The translations under genes were made by a program, and so were the position numbers. The notes beneath the pieces were generated by a model. The model was not told the DNA's origin. It ran no database searches and was given only the letters and a program-made list of their open reading frames with translations. From the NCBI RefSeq assembly GCF_020171625.1, contig NZ_JAIUZY010000003.1, positions 124,001 through 188,000 of the forward strand: DNA of 64,000 nt. Direction: 5' to 3'. The stretch is from Salipiger bermudensis. Its GTDB lineage: Bacteria; Pseudomonadota; Alphaproteobacteria; Rhodobacterales; Rhodobacteraceae. Positions 8,968 to 18,073 of this stretch are shown in pieces (position 1 is the first letter of the stretch; each line of letters starts with the position of its first letter).

Positions 8968-9201
8968 TCAGGGGGTCGCCACGATCACGCTCTCGAACGC
9001 CTGCGCGAGGATCACCCCGGCCACGCCGTAGACCGCCAGCCACAGGCGCCGCTCGAGCCTCTCGAGCAGCAGCTCCAGCCGATCGAGCCGCGCGTTCAGC
9101 GCATCGACCTGCAGCCGGCTCATCTGCTCATGCGCCTCGAGCTTCAGCGCCGGCGCGCAGGCGAAGGGTTCGTAATCCAGCCTGCGATCACTCACCGGCA
9201 T
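8968..9201 (-). CDS. GTA g3.5 small head-formation protein (rcc01685-like)
   Basis: 77 residues: an N-terminal segment, a coiled coil at about 25-52 (LDRLELLLERLERR) and one hydrophobic helix at about 53-75. This matches the small protein found between portal and protease genes in RcGTA-type clusters and described as needed for head formation. It overlaps the end of g3 by 14 nt. ATG 9201 is used; a GTG six bases further in, better spaced from GGAGGGAG, is an alternative start. Its molecular role is unknown. Confidence 0.75.
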   Translation of the reverse strand: MPVSDRRLDYEPFACAPALKLEAHEQMSRLQVDALNARLDRLELLLERLERRLWLAVYGVAGVILAQAFESVIVATP

Positions 9202-10387
9202 CTCCCTCCGGCGCATCCCGAAGCTCCGGCAGTCCCAGCATCCGGCGCTTCTCCGCGGCGGTGAGGAACTCGGCGCCAGCGACCCGCGCCCACTGCGCGT
9301 CGCGCTCGGCGGCCAGCGCCGGCACCTGGTCGAGATCGGGCATCAGCGCGACCTCCTCTCCCAGATGCGAGGCCAGCCACCGCCCCACCGCCGCCGTCAC
9401 CCGTGTCGCCAGAGGCAGCACGGTGAGCCGGTAGAAGGCGCGGTGCGCCTCCTGGTAATTTGCAAAGGTCGCCTCGCCGGGAATGCCCAGCAGCATCGGC
9501 GGCACCCCGAAGGCCACCGCGATCTCGCGCGCCGCCGCCTCCTTGGTCTTCTGGAACTCCATGTCGGACGGCGAAAACCCCATCGGCTTCCAGTCCAGCC
9601 CGCCCTCGAGCAGCATCGGCCGCCCGGCGTTGCGCGCGCCCTGGTGCAACAGTTCCATCTCGTCGCGCAGGCGCTGGAACTGATCCGCCGCCATGCCGCC
9701 CTGCCCGTCGCCCCCGGTCCAGACGATGGCGCCGGAGGGCCGCGCCGCGTTGTCCAGCAGTGATTTCGACCAGCGGCTGGCGCTGTTGTGCACGTCCACC
9801 GCCTGCGCCGCCGCCTGCACCGGCGACAGCCCGTAATGGTCATCCTGCGGGTGGAACGCCTTGATGTGACAAATGGGTGAGGCCCGCTCGCTCACCTCGA
9901 ACCGGTGCCGGCGCGCGTCGACCATGTAGTCATAGGCCACCGGCCAGCCATCCGGCCCCGGCACCAGCCGCATCCGGTCCGAGCGCAGCACGTGCAACTC
10001 CGCCGGCAGCCGTCCCGCGCCCGGCACCGCCTCGACATAGGCGTCGCCCGACAGCAGCAGGTGACCGTAAAGCGCCTCGAAAAGCTCCGCCTTGCCCTGC
10101 GCCGGGTTGGGCGCCGTCACGAGCGACAGAAGCGGGTGCTGCGCGAAGCGCTGCTCGGCGTCCTGCAGCACCAGTGGCAGCGCCGCGGCGGCCTCGGCGA
10201 TCAGCTTCACCGCCCGGAACCCCACCGGGTTGCCGCTGAAGCCCGAGCGCGTCAGCGAACCGCCCTCGCGCGGGCTCCAAGCCACGCGCCCCGCCCCCGC
10301 ATAGGCCATCAGCGGCCCCGTGGCCGAGGCCTTGGCCTCGGTCTCCACCGCCGCCTCGCGATCCCTGCGCAGAAAATCGAACACCAT
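9188..10387 (-). CDS. GTA g3 portal protein (HK97 family)
   Basis: 399 residues. Conserved portal motifs are SGNPVGFRAVKLIAEA, HLLLSGDAYVE, DDHYGLSPVQAAAQ and GVPPMLLGIPGEATFANYQEA. The protein forms the dodecameric DNA entry ring and the docking site for terminase. ATG 10387 begins the usual MVFDFLRR N-terminus; a TTG six codons upstream is possible. Unlike the usual g2-g3 contact, the region upstream is occupied by an opposite-strand gene. Portal and all later genes therefore depend on read-through from the g1 promoter or on an unidentified promoter. Confidence 0.94.
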   Translation of the reverse strand: MVFDFLRRDREAAVETEAKASATGPLMAYAGAGRVAWSPREGGSLTRSGFSGNPVGFRAVKLIAEAAAALPLVLQDAEQRFAQHPLLSLVTAPNPAQGKAELFEALYGHLLLSGDAYVEAVPGAGRLPAELHVLRSDRMRLVPGPDGWPVAYDYMVDARRHRFEVSERASPICHIKAFHPQDDHYGLSPVQAAAQAVDVHNSASRWSKSLLDNAARPSGAIVWTGGDGQGGMAADQFQRLRDEMELLHQGARNAGRPMLLEGGLDWKPMGFSPSDMEFQKTKEAAAREIAVAFGVPPMLLGIPGEATFANYQEAHRAFYRLTVLPLATRVTAAVGRWLASHLGEEVALMPDLDQVPALAAERDAQWARVAGAEFLTAAEKRRMLGLPELRDAPEGDAGE

Positions 10388-10630
10388 CGCTCGCCGCACC
10401 TTCAACCCGTTCCGGTTCGAACCGCCGGGTCCGCATCGCGTTGAGGAAGGACACTATGAACGAGAGATTAAGCACCTCTGGCGGCTCCGCACGGCCAACT
10501 CGCAACGGCCCCCGATGGGTCAAGGCTGCTATGCGTCCAGCGCACTGGCGCTCCACGCCGCGTCTCTGTAGTCTCCGCCAGCACGACAGAATGCTGCGTG
10601 AGGACCAATGAAATTGTACGGAAGTTCCGA

Positions 10631-11113
10631 ATGATCACCGAGACGACACAGACCACTCTGCGCCCGCTCCTGGCCGATGATGCCGCCACCGTGGCCGAGA
10701 TCTTCCGCGACGCCGTGCTCAACGGCACCACAGCCCACTACACCGAAGCTGAACGTGAAGCCTGGGCCGGGCCCAAGCCCGACCCCGAGCGCTGGCGCGA
10801 CCGCGTCGGCAGCTCGGTCGGACTGATGGCCGAGCGCGACGGCACGCCGGTCGGCCTGATGACGCTCGTCGCACCGAGCCATATCGACCTCGCCTTCGTG
10901 CGCCCCTCCGCCGCCGGTCAGGGCATCGGGGCCGAGCTTCTCGCGGCGCTGACGCAGATCGCCCGCGCCAGCGGCGCGCGCGAGCTGACCGCCGATGCCA
11001 GCAAGGCCGCGCGCCCTTTCTTCGAGCGCCACGGCTTCACTTGGCTGCGCCAGAAAACCGTCATCCGCCGCGGCGTGGAGCTGATCACGAACGAGATGCG
11101 AAAGCCGCTCTAA
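10631..11113 (+). CDS. GNAT-family N-acetyltransferase inserted in the GTA operon
   Basis: 160 residues with the GNAT fold. The acetyl-CoA loop is VRPSAAGQGIG (90-100), followed by a helix and the C-terminal ARPFFERHGF block. The substrate is unknown; the sequence resembles small phosphinothricin/amino-acid-type or protein acetyltransferases. It lies on the plus strand between terminase and portal genes, which both run the other way, so the GTA transcript would be antisense to it. ATG 10631 (GGAAG upstream) is preferred over GTG 10598. Composition does not look foreign. Confidence 0.85.
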   Translation: MITETTQTTLRPLLADDAATVAEIFRDAVLNGTTAHYTEAEREAWAGPKPDPERWRDRVGSSVGLMAERDGTPVGLMTLVAPSHIDLAFVRPSAAGQGIGAELLAALTQIARASGARELTADASKAARPFFERHGFTWLRQKTVIRRGVELITNEMRKPL

Positions 11114-11135
11114 GCACTGAGCGGCCCGAGGCCGC

Positions 11136-12473
11136 TCAGAGCACCCGCAGCGCTGGCCGCCGCCAGCCCTGCATCGGCGTCACGATCAGCTCGGTCAGCG
11201 CCCAGACCAGCGCATCCACCCGGTCAGGCGAGCCCTGCCCGGCAAAGCCCGAGACCGTCATCAGCCCCATCTGCTCCTCGAGCGTGTCGAGCGCGCCGCA
11301 ATGCGCCACCCGGCCCTGTTCGTAGAGCGCCGCCACAGGCTCTGCCCGCGCCGCCTTGCCGCGGGTGGCGTGCACCTTGCGCAGTGGCACTTGCGGCGCC
11401 ACCTGCCGCAGCACCGTCTCGACCATCGCGCCGCCCTGATTGACCTCGGCCACCACCCGGTCGGCCTGCCAGCGCCCATAGGCCGCGGCCACCGCCTCGG
11501 CCCAGGCGGTGGGAGAGACGCCCTGCACGCTGGCATCCTCCAGCACCCACGCCCGCCACGCCTGCGGCGGTCCCTCGCAGACCGCCCCTGCCACCACGAT
11601 CCCGCAGGCATCCGCAGCCCGTCCCTCGCCCGCCGGCGGGTCGACGGCCACCACGAACCGCTCGGGCAGCTCCGCGCCGCGCGCCCGCTCCAGCACCGCC
11701 TGCGTCCAGAGCGTGCCGTCCACGTCGGTCACGAGCACCCCGTCCAGCTCCTGCCGCGCCAGCCGCGTGTTGCCGTATCGCGCCCGTACCTCCCGCAGGA
11801 ACGACGCCGCGAGGTTGGCCCGGTTGGCCTCGGTCTTCGCGTGGGTGACCACGGTGCTCTCAAGCTCGAGAAGCTCCTTCAGCACGCCCACGTTGCGCGG
11901 CGTGGTGGTGACGCAGACCTGCGGCCGCTCCCCCAGCCGCAGCGCGAATTGCAGCATGTCCCAGGTCTCGCGCGCCTTCTTCCACTTTGCCAGCTCGTCG
12001 ACCCACGCGGCATCGAATTGCGGCCCGCGCAGCCCCTCCGGGTCGTGCGCCGAGAACACCATCGCCTCGGCGCCGTTGGGCCAGACCAGGCACCTCCGCC
12101 CGGCGTGCCAGTCGGGCCGCCGGTCGGGCGGCGAACAGGCGAGGATGCCGCTTTCGCCGAACACCATCACCTCGCGCACCTGATCGAGCGTCTCGCCCAC
12201 CAGCGCCACCCGCCGGCAGCGCCCGGGCGACAGCGGTAACGCGCCCTCGACGCAGGCGCGCACCCATTCCGCCCCGGCCCGGGTCTTGCCCGCACCGCGC
12301 CCGCCCATGATGACCCACGCGCGCCAGTCGTCCTCGGGCGGCAACTGGTGCGGAATGGCCCAGAACTCGAAAAGAAAGGGGAGTGCCAGGCACTCCCCCT
12401 CGGTCAGCTCACTCAGGAAGCTCTCCCGCACCGCAGCAGCGGCGCAGGCGAGCCATGCGGCACCCGATCTCAT
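11136..12473 (-). CDS. GTA g2 terminase large subunit (ATPase/nuclease)
   Basis: 445 residues from ATG 12473. The Walker A is GGRGAGKT (57-64) and the Walker B AAWVDE (155-160). The C-terminal nuclease half starts with VVAVDPPAGEG and includes VVAEVNQGG. It packages host DNA fragments headful-style into GTA heads. The start is uncertain: the gene overlaps the g1 3' end by 65 nt here, and an in-frame ATG at 12536 (GGAGG thirteen bases upstream) would add 21 residues not typical for the family. Only 22 nt separate its stop from the converging GNAT stop. Confidence 0.94.
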   Translation of the reverse strand: MRSGAAWLACAAAAVRESFLSELTEGECLALPFLFEFWAIPHQLPPEDDWRAWVIMGGRGAGKTRAGAEWVRACVEGALPLSPGRCRRVALVGETLDQVREVMVFGESGILACSPPDRRPDWHAGRRCLVWPNGAEAMVFSAHDPEGLRGPQFDAAWVDELAKWKKARETWDMLQFALRLGERPQVCVTTTPRNVGVLKELLELESTVVTHAKTEANRANLAASFLREVRARYGNTRLARQELDGVLVTDVDGTLWTQAVLERARGAELPERFVVAVDPPAGEGRAADACGIVVAGAVCEGPPQAWRAWVLEDASVQGVSPTAWAEAVAAAYGRWQADRVVAEVNQGGAMVETVLRQVAPQVPLRKVHATRGKAARAEPVAALYEQGRVAHCGALDTLEEQMGLMTVSGFAGQGSPDRVDALVWALTELIVTPMQGWRRPALRVL

Positions 12474-12750
12474 CGCGCGCCCGTTCGAGATCGAGAGCCC
12501 AGTCTCCCGCAAGGCCTTTCTGTTTTCGTCTGACATTGGCGATCTGCGCCTCCGTTTCGTGCGACGCCCTCATCCAGTAGCGGACATCGCTCATCAGCTT
12601 GCCCGCGTCGGTCTTCGACACCGCCTTCCCGTCTTCGATCTGCGCCTTGAGGCGTCTTATGTCCGCGCCGAGGTCCCGCAGGACGTCGGCGATGCGGTCG
12701 CGCTCGTCTTCGAGTCGCGACATCTCCTCTTCGAGGTGGACCAGGATCAT
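12409..12750 (-). CDS. GTA g1 small terminase-like protein
   Basis: 113 residues. The N-terminal half is a long charged helix or coiled coil (EEMSRLEDERDRIADVLRDL), followed by SDVRYWMRASHETEAQI and a cysteine-containing tail. This fits g1, the first GTA gene, thought to be the small terminase subunit. ATG 12750 has AAGAAAGG upstream. It is followed without a gap by g2. The leader upstream carries the operon promoter at 12869-12897. Confidence 0.82.
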   Translation of the reverse strand: MILVHLEEEMSRLEDERDRIADVLRDLGADIRRLKAQIEDGKAVSKTDAGKLMSDVRYWMRASHETEAQIANVRRKQKGLAGDWALDLERARDEIGCRMARLRRCCGAGELPE

Positions 12751-12808
12751 GCTCGATACCTTTCTTGCCTGTAGGTCTCCGCCCGAGGCAGCCAAACGCA
12801 CAACGCAA

Positions 12809-12826
12809 GAAAGCCCCGCGGGGGCC
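12809..12826 (-). promoter_or_regulatory. Terminator-like hairpin in the GTA leader
   Basis: On the minus strand a GC-rich stem (GCCCC...GGGGC, 12813-12825) is followed directly by TTTCTT (12812 downwards), 37 nt downstream of the promoter and about 60 nt before g1. It looks like a small intrinsic terminator and could act as an attenuator. A second GC stretch just upstream can pair alternatively. Confidence 0.4.
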
Positions 12827-12868
12827 TGTCCCCGGGGGCCGTGTGCGCGGCTTGTCCAGCATGTCTGA

Positions 12869-12897
12869 AAGTTACGCCCAAGCGCGCGGTGGGTCAA
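12869..12897 (-). promoter_or_regulatory. Promoter of the GTA structural operon
   Basis: A minus-strand -35 TTGACC (12897-12892) and -10 TAACTT (12874-12869) are separated by exactly 17 nt. Transcription would begin near 12862, giving a leader of about 112 nt to g1. RcGTA expression is known to depend on CtrA and the GafA activator; no CtrA half-site pair was recognised here. Confidence 0.6.
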
Positions 12898-12965
12898 GTT
12901 TCCGCACCGAACGCCGCCCCGCAAGCGCTTGTTAACGCTTGATGATAGCGCCGCGCCAAGGGCAA

Positions 12966-13000
12966 AGAAAAAGGGCGCGGCACCGTCAGGTGCCGCGCCC
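12966..13000 (-). terminator. Intrinsic terminator of pntAB
   Basis: A perfect 12-bp stem (12973-12984 with 12989-13000), four-base loop and a U-rich run (TTTTTCT on the minus strand) lie 40 nt after the pntB stop. Confidence 0.9.
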
Positions 13001-13041
13001 GCGGGACAGACCCTGCCGGGTCCGTCGATCAAGTGACGCCG

Positions 13042-14469
13042 TCAGTCGAGCCGGGTCAGAAGATCGCCCACCGATGCCTTGGCGTCGCCATAGAACATGC
13101 GGGTGTTGTCCTTGTAGAACAGCGGGTTCTCGATGCCCGAGTAGCCGGTGCCCTGACCGCGCTTCGACACGAAGACCTGCTTCGCCTTCCACACTTCCAG
13201 AACCGGCATACCGGCGATCGGCGAGTTCGGGTCTTCCTGTGCCGCCGGGTTCACGATGTCGTTCGAGCCGATTACGATGACCACGTCGGTCTCCGGGAAG
13301 TCCTCGTTGATCTCGTCCATCTCGAGCACGATGTCGTAGGGCACCTTGGCCTCGGCCAGCAGCACGTTCATGTGCCCGGGCAGACGGCCGGCGACGGGGT
13401 GGATCGCGAAGCGAACCTCCTTGCCCTTGGCGCGCAGCTTGCGGGTCAGTTCGGCCACGTTCTGCTGGGCCTGCGCCACCGCCATGCCGTAGCCCGGCAC
13501 GATGATGATGCTGTCGGCCTCGTCGAGCGCCGTCGACACGCCGTCGGCGTCGATTGCCACCTGTTCGCCCTCGATCTCCGCAGCCGGACCGGCGGTGCCG
13601 CCGAAGCCGCCAAGGATCACCGAGATGAACGAGCGGTTCATCGCCTTGCACATGATGTAGGACAGGATGGCGCCCGAAGAACCGACCAGCGCACCGACCA
13701 CGATGAGCAGGTCATTGCCCAGCGAGAAGCCGATCGCCGCCGCGGCCCAGCCCGAGTAGCTGTTGAGCATCGACACCACCACCGGCATGTCGGCGCCGCC
13801 GATGCCCATGATCAGGTGATAGCCGATGAATAGCGCGCAGAGCGTCATCAGGAACAGCGGGAAGAAGCCGCCGGTGCCCATGTACCAGAACAGGCAGAGC
13901 AGCGAGATCGCCGCCGCCGCCGCGTTCAGCAGGTGCCCGCCGGGCAGCTTCTTGGCCGCCGAGCTCACCTTGCCGGCGAGCTTGCCATAGGCGATGACCG
14001 AGCCGGTGAAGGTGATGGCGCCGATGAACACGCCAAGGAACAGCTCGACCGACAGGATGCTGAGCTCGACCGGCGCCTTGTGGGCCACCAGTTCCGCGAA
14101 GGCGCCATGCGCCTCGGCGGCATCCGGGCCGGTCACGGCCTTCATGGTGAAGTGCGCGTTGTAGCCCACGAACACCGCAGCCAGACCGACAAGGCTGTGC
14201 ATCGCCGCGACAAGCTGCGGCATCTCGGTCATCTCGACCTTCTTGGCGACGTAGATGCCGATGATGCCACCCGCCGCGATCAGGATGATCGACAGCAGCC
14301 AGAGGCCCGAGCCGGGCCCGATCAGCGTCGCGAACACCGCCAGCGCCATGCCGACGATGCCGTACCAGACGGCGCGTTTCGCGCTCTCCTGCCCCGAAAG
14401 GCCGCCGAGCGAGAGGATGAAGAGGACAGCCGCGACCACATAGGCCGCCGTGGTGAATCCGAATTCCAT
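13042..14469 (-). CDS. pntB: NAD(P) transhydrogenase subunit beta
   Basis: 475 residues: an N-terminal membrane domain of about eight or nine helices ([17 protein letters not shown] onwards), then the NADP-binding domain III from about residue 300. That domain carries [32 protein letters not shown] and [10 protein letters not shown]. With PntA it couples hydride transfer from NADH to NADP+ to proton entry, supplying NADPH in the inner membrane. It begins 15 nt after pntA and is followed by a strong terminator, so the two form a simple operon. Confidence 0.97.
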   Translation of the reverse strand: MEFGFTTAAYVVAAVLFILSLGGLSGQESAKRAVWYGIVGMALAVFATLIGPGSGLWLLSIILIAAGGIIGIYVAKKVEMTEMPQLVAAMHSLVGLAAVFVGYNAHFTMKAVTGPDAAEAHGAFAELVAHKAPVELSILSVELFLGVFIGAITFTGSVIAYGKLAGKVSSAAKKLPGGHLLNAAAAAISLLCLFWYMGTGGFFPLFLMTLCALFIGYHLIMGIGGADMPVVVSMLNSYSGWAAAAIGFSLGNDLLIVVGALVGSSGAILSYIMCKAMNRSFISVILGGFGGTAGPAAEIEGEQVAIDADGVSTALDEADSIIIVPGYGMAVAQAQQNVAELTRKLRAKGKEVRFAIHPVAGRLPGHMNVLLAEAKVPYDIVLEMDEINEDFPETDVVIVIGSNDIVNPAAQEDPNSPIAGMPVLEVWKAKQVFVSKRGQGTGYSGIENPLFYKDNTRMFYGDAKASVGDLLTRLD

Positions 14470-14484
14470 GTCTTTGGCCTCCCC

Positions 14485-16059
14485 TTACGACTTCTGGAAC
14501 ATGGCGAGCATACGCCGTGTGACCATGAACCCGCCGAAGATGTTGATGCCGGCCATGAAGACCGAGACGGCGGCGAGGAGGATCACCAGCCACGAACCCG
14601 AGCCGATCTGCATCAGCGCGCCGAGGATGATGATCGAGGAGATGGCGTTGGTGACGGCCATCAGCGGGGTGTGCAGCGAGTGGCTGACGTTCCAGATGAC
14701 CTGGAAGCCGACAAAGACCGACAGCACGAACACGATGAAGTGCTGCATGAAGCTCGCGGGCGCCACGAGGCCTACCGCCAGCAGCAGCACGCCGCCGATG
14801 CCCAGCAGGGTGACCTGCTGCTTGGTCTGCGCCTTAAACGCCGCGGTCTCTGCCGCGCGCTTCTCTTCCGGCGTCAGTTCCGGGGCCTTCTCCTTCGGCT
14901 TCTGCGCCGCGATTGCCTTGGTCTTCGGCGGCGGCGGCGGCCATGTCACGTCATGCTTGTGCGCGATGGTCGCGCCGCGGATGACGTCATCCTCCATGTT
15001 GTGATTGACCGTGCCGTCCTTCTCGGGCGTCAGGTCGGTCATCATGTGGCGGATGTTGGTGGCGTAGAGGCTCGAGGACTGCGTCGCCATCCGCGAGGGG
15101 AAGTCGGTGTAGCCGACGATGGTCACGCCGTTGTCGGTGACGATCTTCTCGTCCTTGACGGTGAGCTTGCAGTTGCCGCCCTTCTCCGCCGCGAGGTCGA
15201 TGATCACCGAGCCGCGCTTCATCGCCGCAACCATGTCCGGCGTCCACAGCTCGGGCGCCTCGCGGTTGGGGATCAGCGCCGTGGTGATGACGATGTCCAT
15301 CTCGGGCGCCAGCTCACGGAACTTGGCCAGCTGCGCTTCGCGGAATTCCGGCGAGGAGACAGAGGCATAGCCGCCCGAGCTCGAGCCGTCGGCCTGTTCT
15401 TCCTCGAAGTCGAGATAGACGAACTCGGCGCCCATGGACTCGACCTGTTCCGCCACTTCCGGACGCACGTCGAACGCATAGGTGATGGCGCCCAGCGAGG
15501 TGGCGGTGCCGATGGCGGCGAGACCGGCCACACCGGCACCGACGATCAGCACCTTGGCGGGCGGCACCTTGCCGGCGGCGGTCACCTGACCGGTGAAGAA
15601 GCGGCCGAAATTGTTGCCCGCTTCGATCACCGCGCGGTAGCCCGCGATGTTGGCCATCGAGCTCAGCGCGTCCATCTTCTGGGCGCGGCTGATGCGCGGC
15701 ACCATGTCCATGGCGATGACGCTGGCGCCCTTGTCGGCCGCCTCTTTCATCAGCGTTTCGTTCTGGGCCGGCCAGAAGAACGAGATCAGGGTCTTGTCGG
15801 CGCTCAGGCGTCCGACTTCCTCATCGCTGGGCGGTTGCACCTTGGCAATGATGTCGGCCTGGGACCAGAGCGCGTCCGGGCCGTCGACGACGGCGACGCC
15901 GGCCTCTTCATAGGCCGCGTCGGCAAAGCCTGCCTTCACGCCGGCGCCCGTCTCGATGACGCAGTCATAGCCCAGCTTCTGAAGCTGCAGCGCCGAGTCC
16001 GGCGTCATGGCTACCCGGTTTTCTCCTGCCGCCAACTCCTTTGGCGTTCCGATCTTCAC
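14485..16059 (-). CDS. pntA: NAD(P) transhydrogenase subunit alpha (single chain)
   Basis: 524 residues from a GTG at 16059, preceded by AAGGGGG. That start gives the canonical MKIGTPKE opening, so an upstream in-frame ATG at 16107 is rejected. The NAD-binding domain has the GAGVAG turn at 174-179. A proline- and lysine-rich linker (residues about 375-415) leads to four C-terminal membrane helices. In many alphaproteobacteria the alpha subunit is split in two; here it is one chain. It is the first gene of pntAB. Confidence 0.96.
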   Translation of the reverse strand: MKIGTPKELAAGENRVAMTPDSALQLQKLGYDCVIETGAGVKAGFADAAYEEAGVAVVDGPDALWSQADIIAKVQPPSDEEVGRLSADKTLISFFWPAQNETLMKEAADKGASVIAMDMVPRISRAQKMDALSSMANIAGYRAVIEAGNNFGRFFTGQVTAAGKVPPAKVLIVGAGVAGLAAIGTATSLGAITYAFDVRPEVAEQVESMGAEFVYLDFEEEQADGSSSGGYASVSSPEFREAQLAKFRELAPEMDIVITTALIPNREAPELWTPDMVAAMKRGSVIIDLAAEKGGNCKLTVKDEKIVTDNGVTIVGYTDFPSRMATQSSSLYATNIRHMMTDLTPEKDGTVNHNMEDDVIRGATIAHKHDVTWPPPPPKTKAIAAQKPKEKAPELTPEEKRAAETAAFKAQTKQQVTLLGIGGVLLLAVGLVAPASFMQHFIVFVLSVFVGFQVIWNVSHSLHTPLMAVTNAISSIIILGALMQIGSGSWLVILLAAVSVFMAGINIFGGFMVTRRMLAMFQKS

Positions 16060-16187
16060 GTCTTGGATCCCCCTTGGTTCCTGAAGTCTTGTTTTACGTA
16101 GCGGCACATGCCGTATGCCCCGGGTCTATCGTGCAGACACGCGGCTCACAATGTCATCGCAATGGTTAATCACATTCAACCACGAAA

Positions 16188-16640
16188 TTAAAGCCAGCGC
16201 CTCGTTTGTTGCGAATACTTTGCGTAACGCGCAAGAAACTTTCGCTGCAGTCGCGCCTCTTCTGTCTCGATGAAGCGCTTTTCCAGCACCCAGACGAAGA
16301 TCGGAACCAGCACGAGCGACGGCACCGCGTCGAGATAGAGGATCGCCCCGAGCAGGATCATCGCATCGCCCAGATAGATCGGGTTGCGCGACAGCTTGAA
16401 GACACCGCCCGTGACCAGCTGTGCCGCCTCGTCATGCGGCAGGACACTGGTTCGGTTGCGGCGCAGCTCCGTTATCGCGAGCGCTGCAAGCAGCACCCCG
16501 CCGCCAACCAGCAGCCCTCCCAGCAGGTCCGCCCAGACCGAGCCGAAGCTCAGCCCCATCGGGTGCCAGCGCGCCTGCCAGACCGCGACGCACAGGAACC
16601 CCAGCAACCAGACCGGCGGCGTATCGATCCATTTCCGCAT
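16188..16640 (-). CDS. ICMT/PEMT-like integral membrane methyltransferase
   Basis: 150 residues with four hydrophobic helices. The C-terminal motif FKLSRNPIYLGDAMILLG and the later EEARLQRKFLARYAKY are typical of isoprenylcysteine carboxyl methyltransferase-like and phospholipid methyltransferase membrane proteins. The true substrate is not predictable. ATG 16640 has GGGAGG eight bases upstream; a GTG one codon earlier also opens the frame. It is monocistronic and 128 nt from pntA. Confidence 0.8.
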   Translation of the reverse strand: MRKWIDTPPVWLLGFLCVAVWQARWHPMGLSFGSVWADLLGGLLVGGGVLLAALAITELRRNRTSVLPHDEAAQLVTGGVFKLSRNPIYLGDAMILLGAILYLDAVPSLVLVPIFVWVLEKRFIETEEARLQRKFLARYAKYSQQTRRWL

Positions 16641-16643
16641 CAC

Positions 16644-17326
16644 CCGAGCCTCCCGCTCTTCTCAGCATACCCGCCGCAAGCTGGCGGCAAGCGCCGCGCC
16701 GGGTCAATGGCTCCGTCGCCGCTGCGACGTTGTGCCTGCGCCCCCCTGACGCGGACCTTCGGGGCCTGTCGCACCTCATACGGGTGTCATTCCCGGTCCT
16801 CGGTACCGCGAACATCCGCCCGCCCAGCCAGACGGCCAAGCGAGCGAACGCCCCGACGCGCCCGGTTCGACTGCTCGACATAGACCGCAACGACCACAGC
16901 GCCACCCCGGCCCAGAGACGCGCGCCTCCGACCAAGCGGACGCTCCCACCAAGCCGCGACTTCAATGCCCCCGCAACAAGGTCCTCGCCGACCAGCGGCC
17001 CGTGATCGCGTCGCCCCCAACGGCACCGCACCGTCCACGCGCGCGATGCGACACCCCACGGAGGTACAGAAAAGGCCGATCTCACGCACCGGTGAGACAG
17101 CACACTCTCCGCCGATACCCCTGCCCACTGCGACCCACCAGCGTCGCGTCACCGCAGATGACGCAACGTCCCCACTCCCCGTACGCCCACCTGCCTCGCC
17201 CGCATTCAAAAGTCGCCCTGTTTCCACGCCCATAAATGCCCATCGCAACGTCAAGCCGCCCTCCGGCATCTTGCCTGCGACGCGAAACCGCGTCAGGGTC
17301 GCGCGACCAAATGCAACGGGGGCAGG
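16644..17326. other. Long gene-free stretch, C-rich on the plus strand
   Basis: About 680 bases without a supportable gene. Open frames on both strands translate to arginine/proline-rich, low-quality protein without recognisable motifs. On the plus strand C greatly exceeds G (for example 26 C to 15 G in 16861-16920). It must contain the upstream control region of the SDR-kynureninase pair near its right end. No clear repeat, RNA or promoter was recognised. Confidence 0.5.
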
Positions 17327-18073
17327 ATGCTGGAGGGACGACACGCGCTGGTGACCGGCGGCGGCACCGGTATCGGGCTGTCGATCGCGCGCGCCCTCGC
17401 CGAGGCCGGCGCCAGCGTCACCATCTGCGGACGCCGGGCCGAGGTGCTCGAGGCCGCCGGCGCACCGCTGCACCCGCAGGTGATGGATGTGACCGACGAG
17501 GCCTCGGTGCGCACCGGCATCGCCGCGGTGACCGCCGCCCGCGGCCCGGTGCAGATCCTGATCGCCAATGCCGGTCTCGCCCGGCCCGCCCAGTTCCCCG
17601 ACATCTCGCTCGAGGACTGGCGCCAAAGCCTTGCCGCCAATCTCGACGGCGCCTTCCTGACCACCCGCGAGGTGCTGCCCGCGATGCTCGACGCCGGCTG
17701 GGGCCGGGTCATCGCGATCTCATCCATCGCCGGGGTCAAGGGGATGAAACGCGCAGCGCCCTACGTCGCCGCCAAGCACGGGCTTGTCGGGCTGATGCGC
17801 GCGCTCTCCGCCGATCACCTCGCCCAGCCCGTCACCTTCAACGCGCTTTGCCCGGCCTATGTCGACACCGACATCGTCGCGCAGAACGTCGCCCGCGTCA
17901 TGCAGCGCGAGGGCCTCGACCGCGATGCGGCCACTGCCCTCGTGCATTCCGCCAACCCCCATGGCCGTCTGATCCCGCCAGAGGACATCGCCAGAGCCGC
18001 GCTCTGGCTCTGCGGTCCCGGCTCCGACAGCATCAACGGCCAGGCCATCCAGATTTCCGGAGGAGAGTTTTGA
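17327..18073 (+). CDS. SDR-family NAD(P)-dependent oxidoreductase
   Basis: 248 residues with a full classical SDR layout: cofactor loop TGGGTGIG (10-17), NAG at 81-83, and catalytic N105, S133, Y146 and K150 (YVAAK). It resembles 3-hydroxybutyrate/3-oxoacyl-type dehydrogenases; the substrate is unknown. GGGGGCAGG precedes the ATG. Its stop overlaps the kynureninase start (TTTTGA), so the two are translationally coupled and probably act on related compounds. Confidence 0.9.
   Translation: MLEGRHALVTGGGTGIGLSIARALAEAGASVTICGRRAEVLEAAGAPLHPQVMDVTDEASVRTGIAAVTAARGPVQILIANAGLARPAQFPDISLEDWRQSLAANLDGAFLTTREVLPAMLDAGWGRVIAISSIAGVKGMKRAAPYVAAKHGLVGLMRALSADHLAQPVTFNALCPAYVDTDIVAQNVARVMQREGLDRDAATALVHSANPHGRLIPPEDIARAALWLCGPGSDSINGQAIQISGGEF

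Noticed and set aside
2064-12868. Plus-strand open frames opposite GTA genes g1-g14
   Set aside because: All are antisense to well-supported phage-like genes with 1-4-nt overlaps; none shows a family motif except the GNAT gene.
1-12900. Integrated prophage
   Set aside because: There is no integrase, lysogeny or replication gene and no attachment repeats in view; gene content and order match the gene transfer agent.
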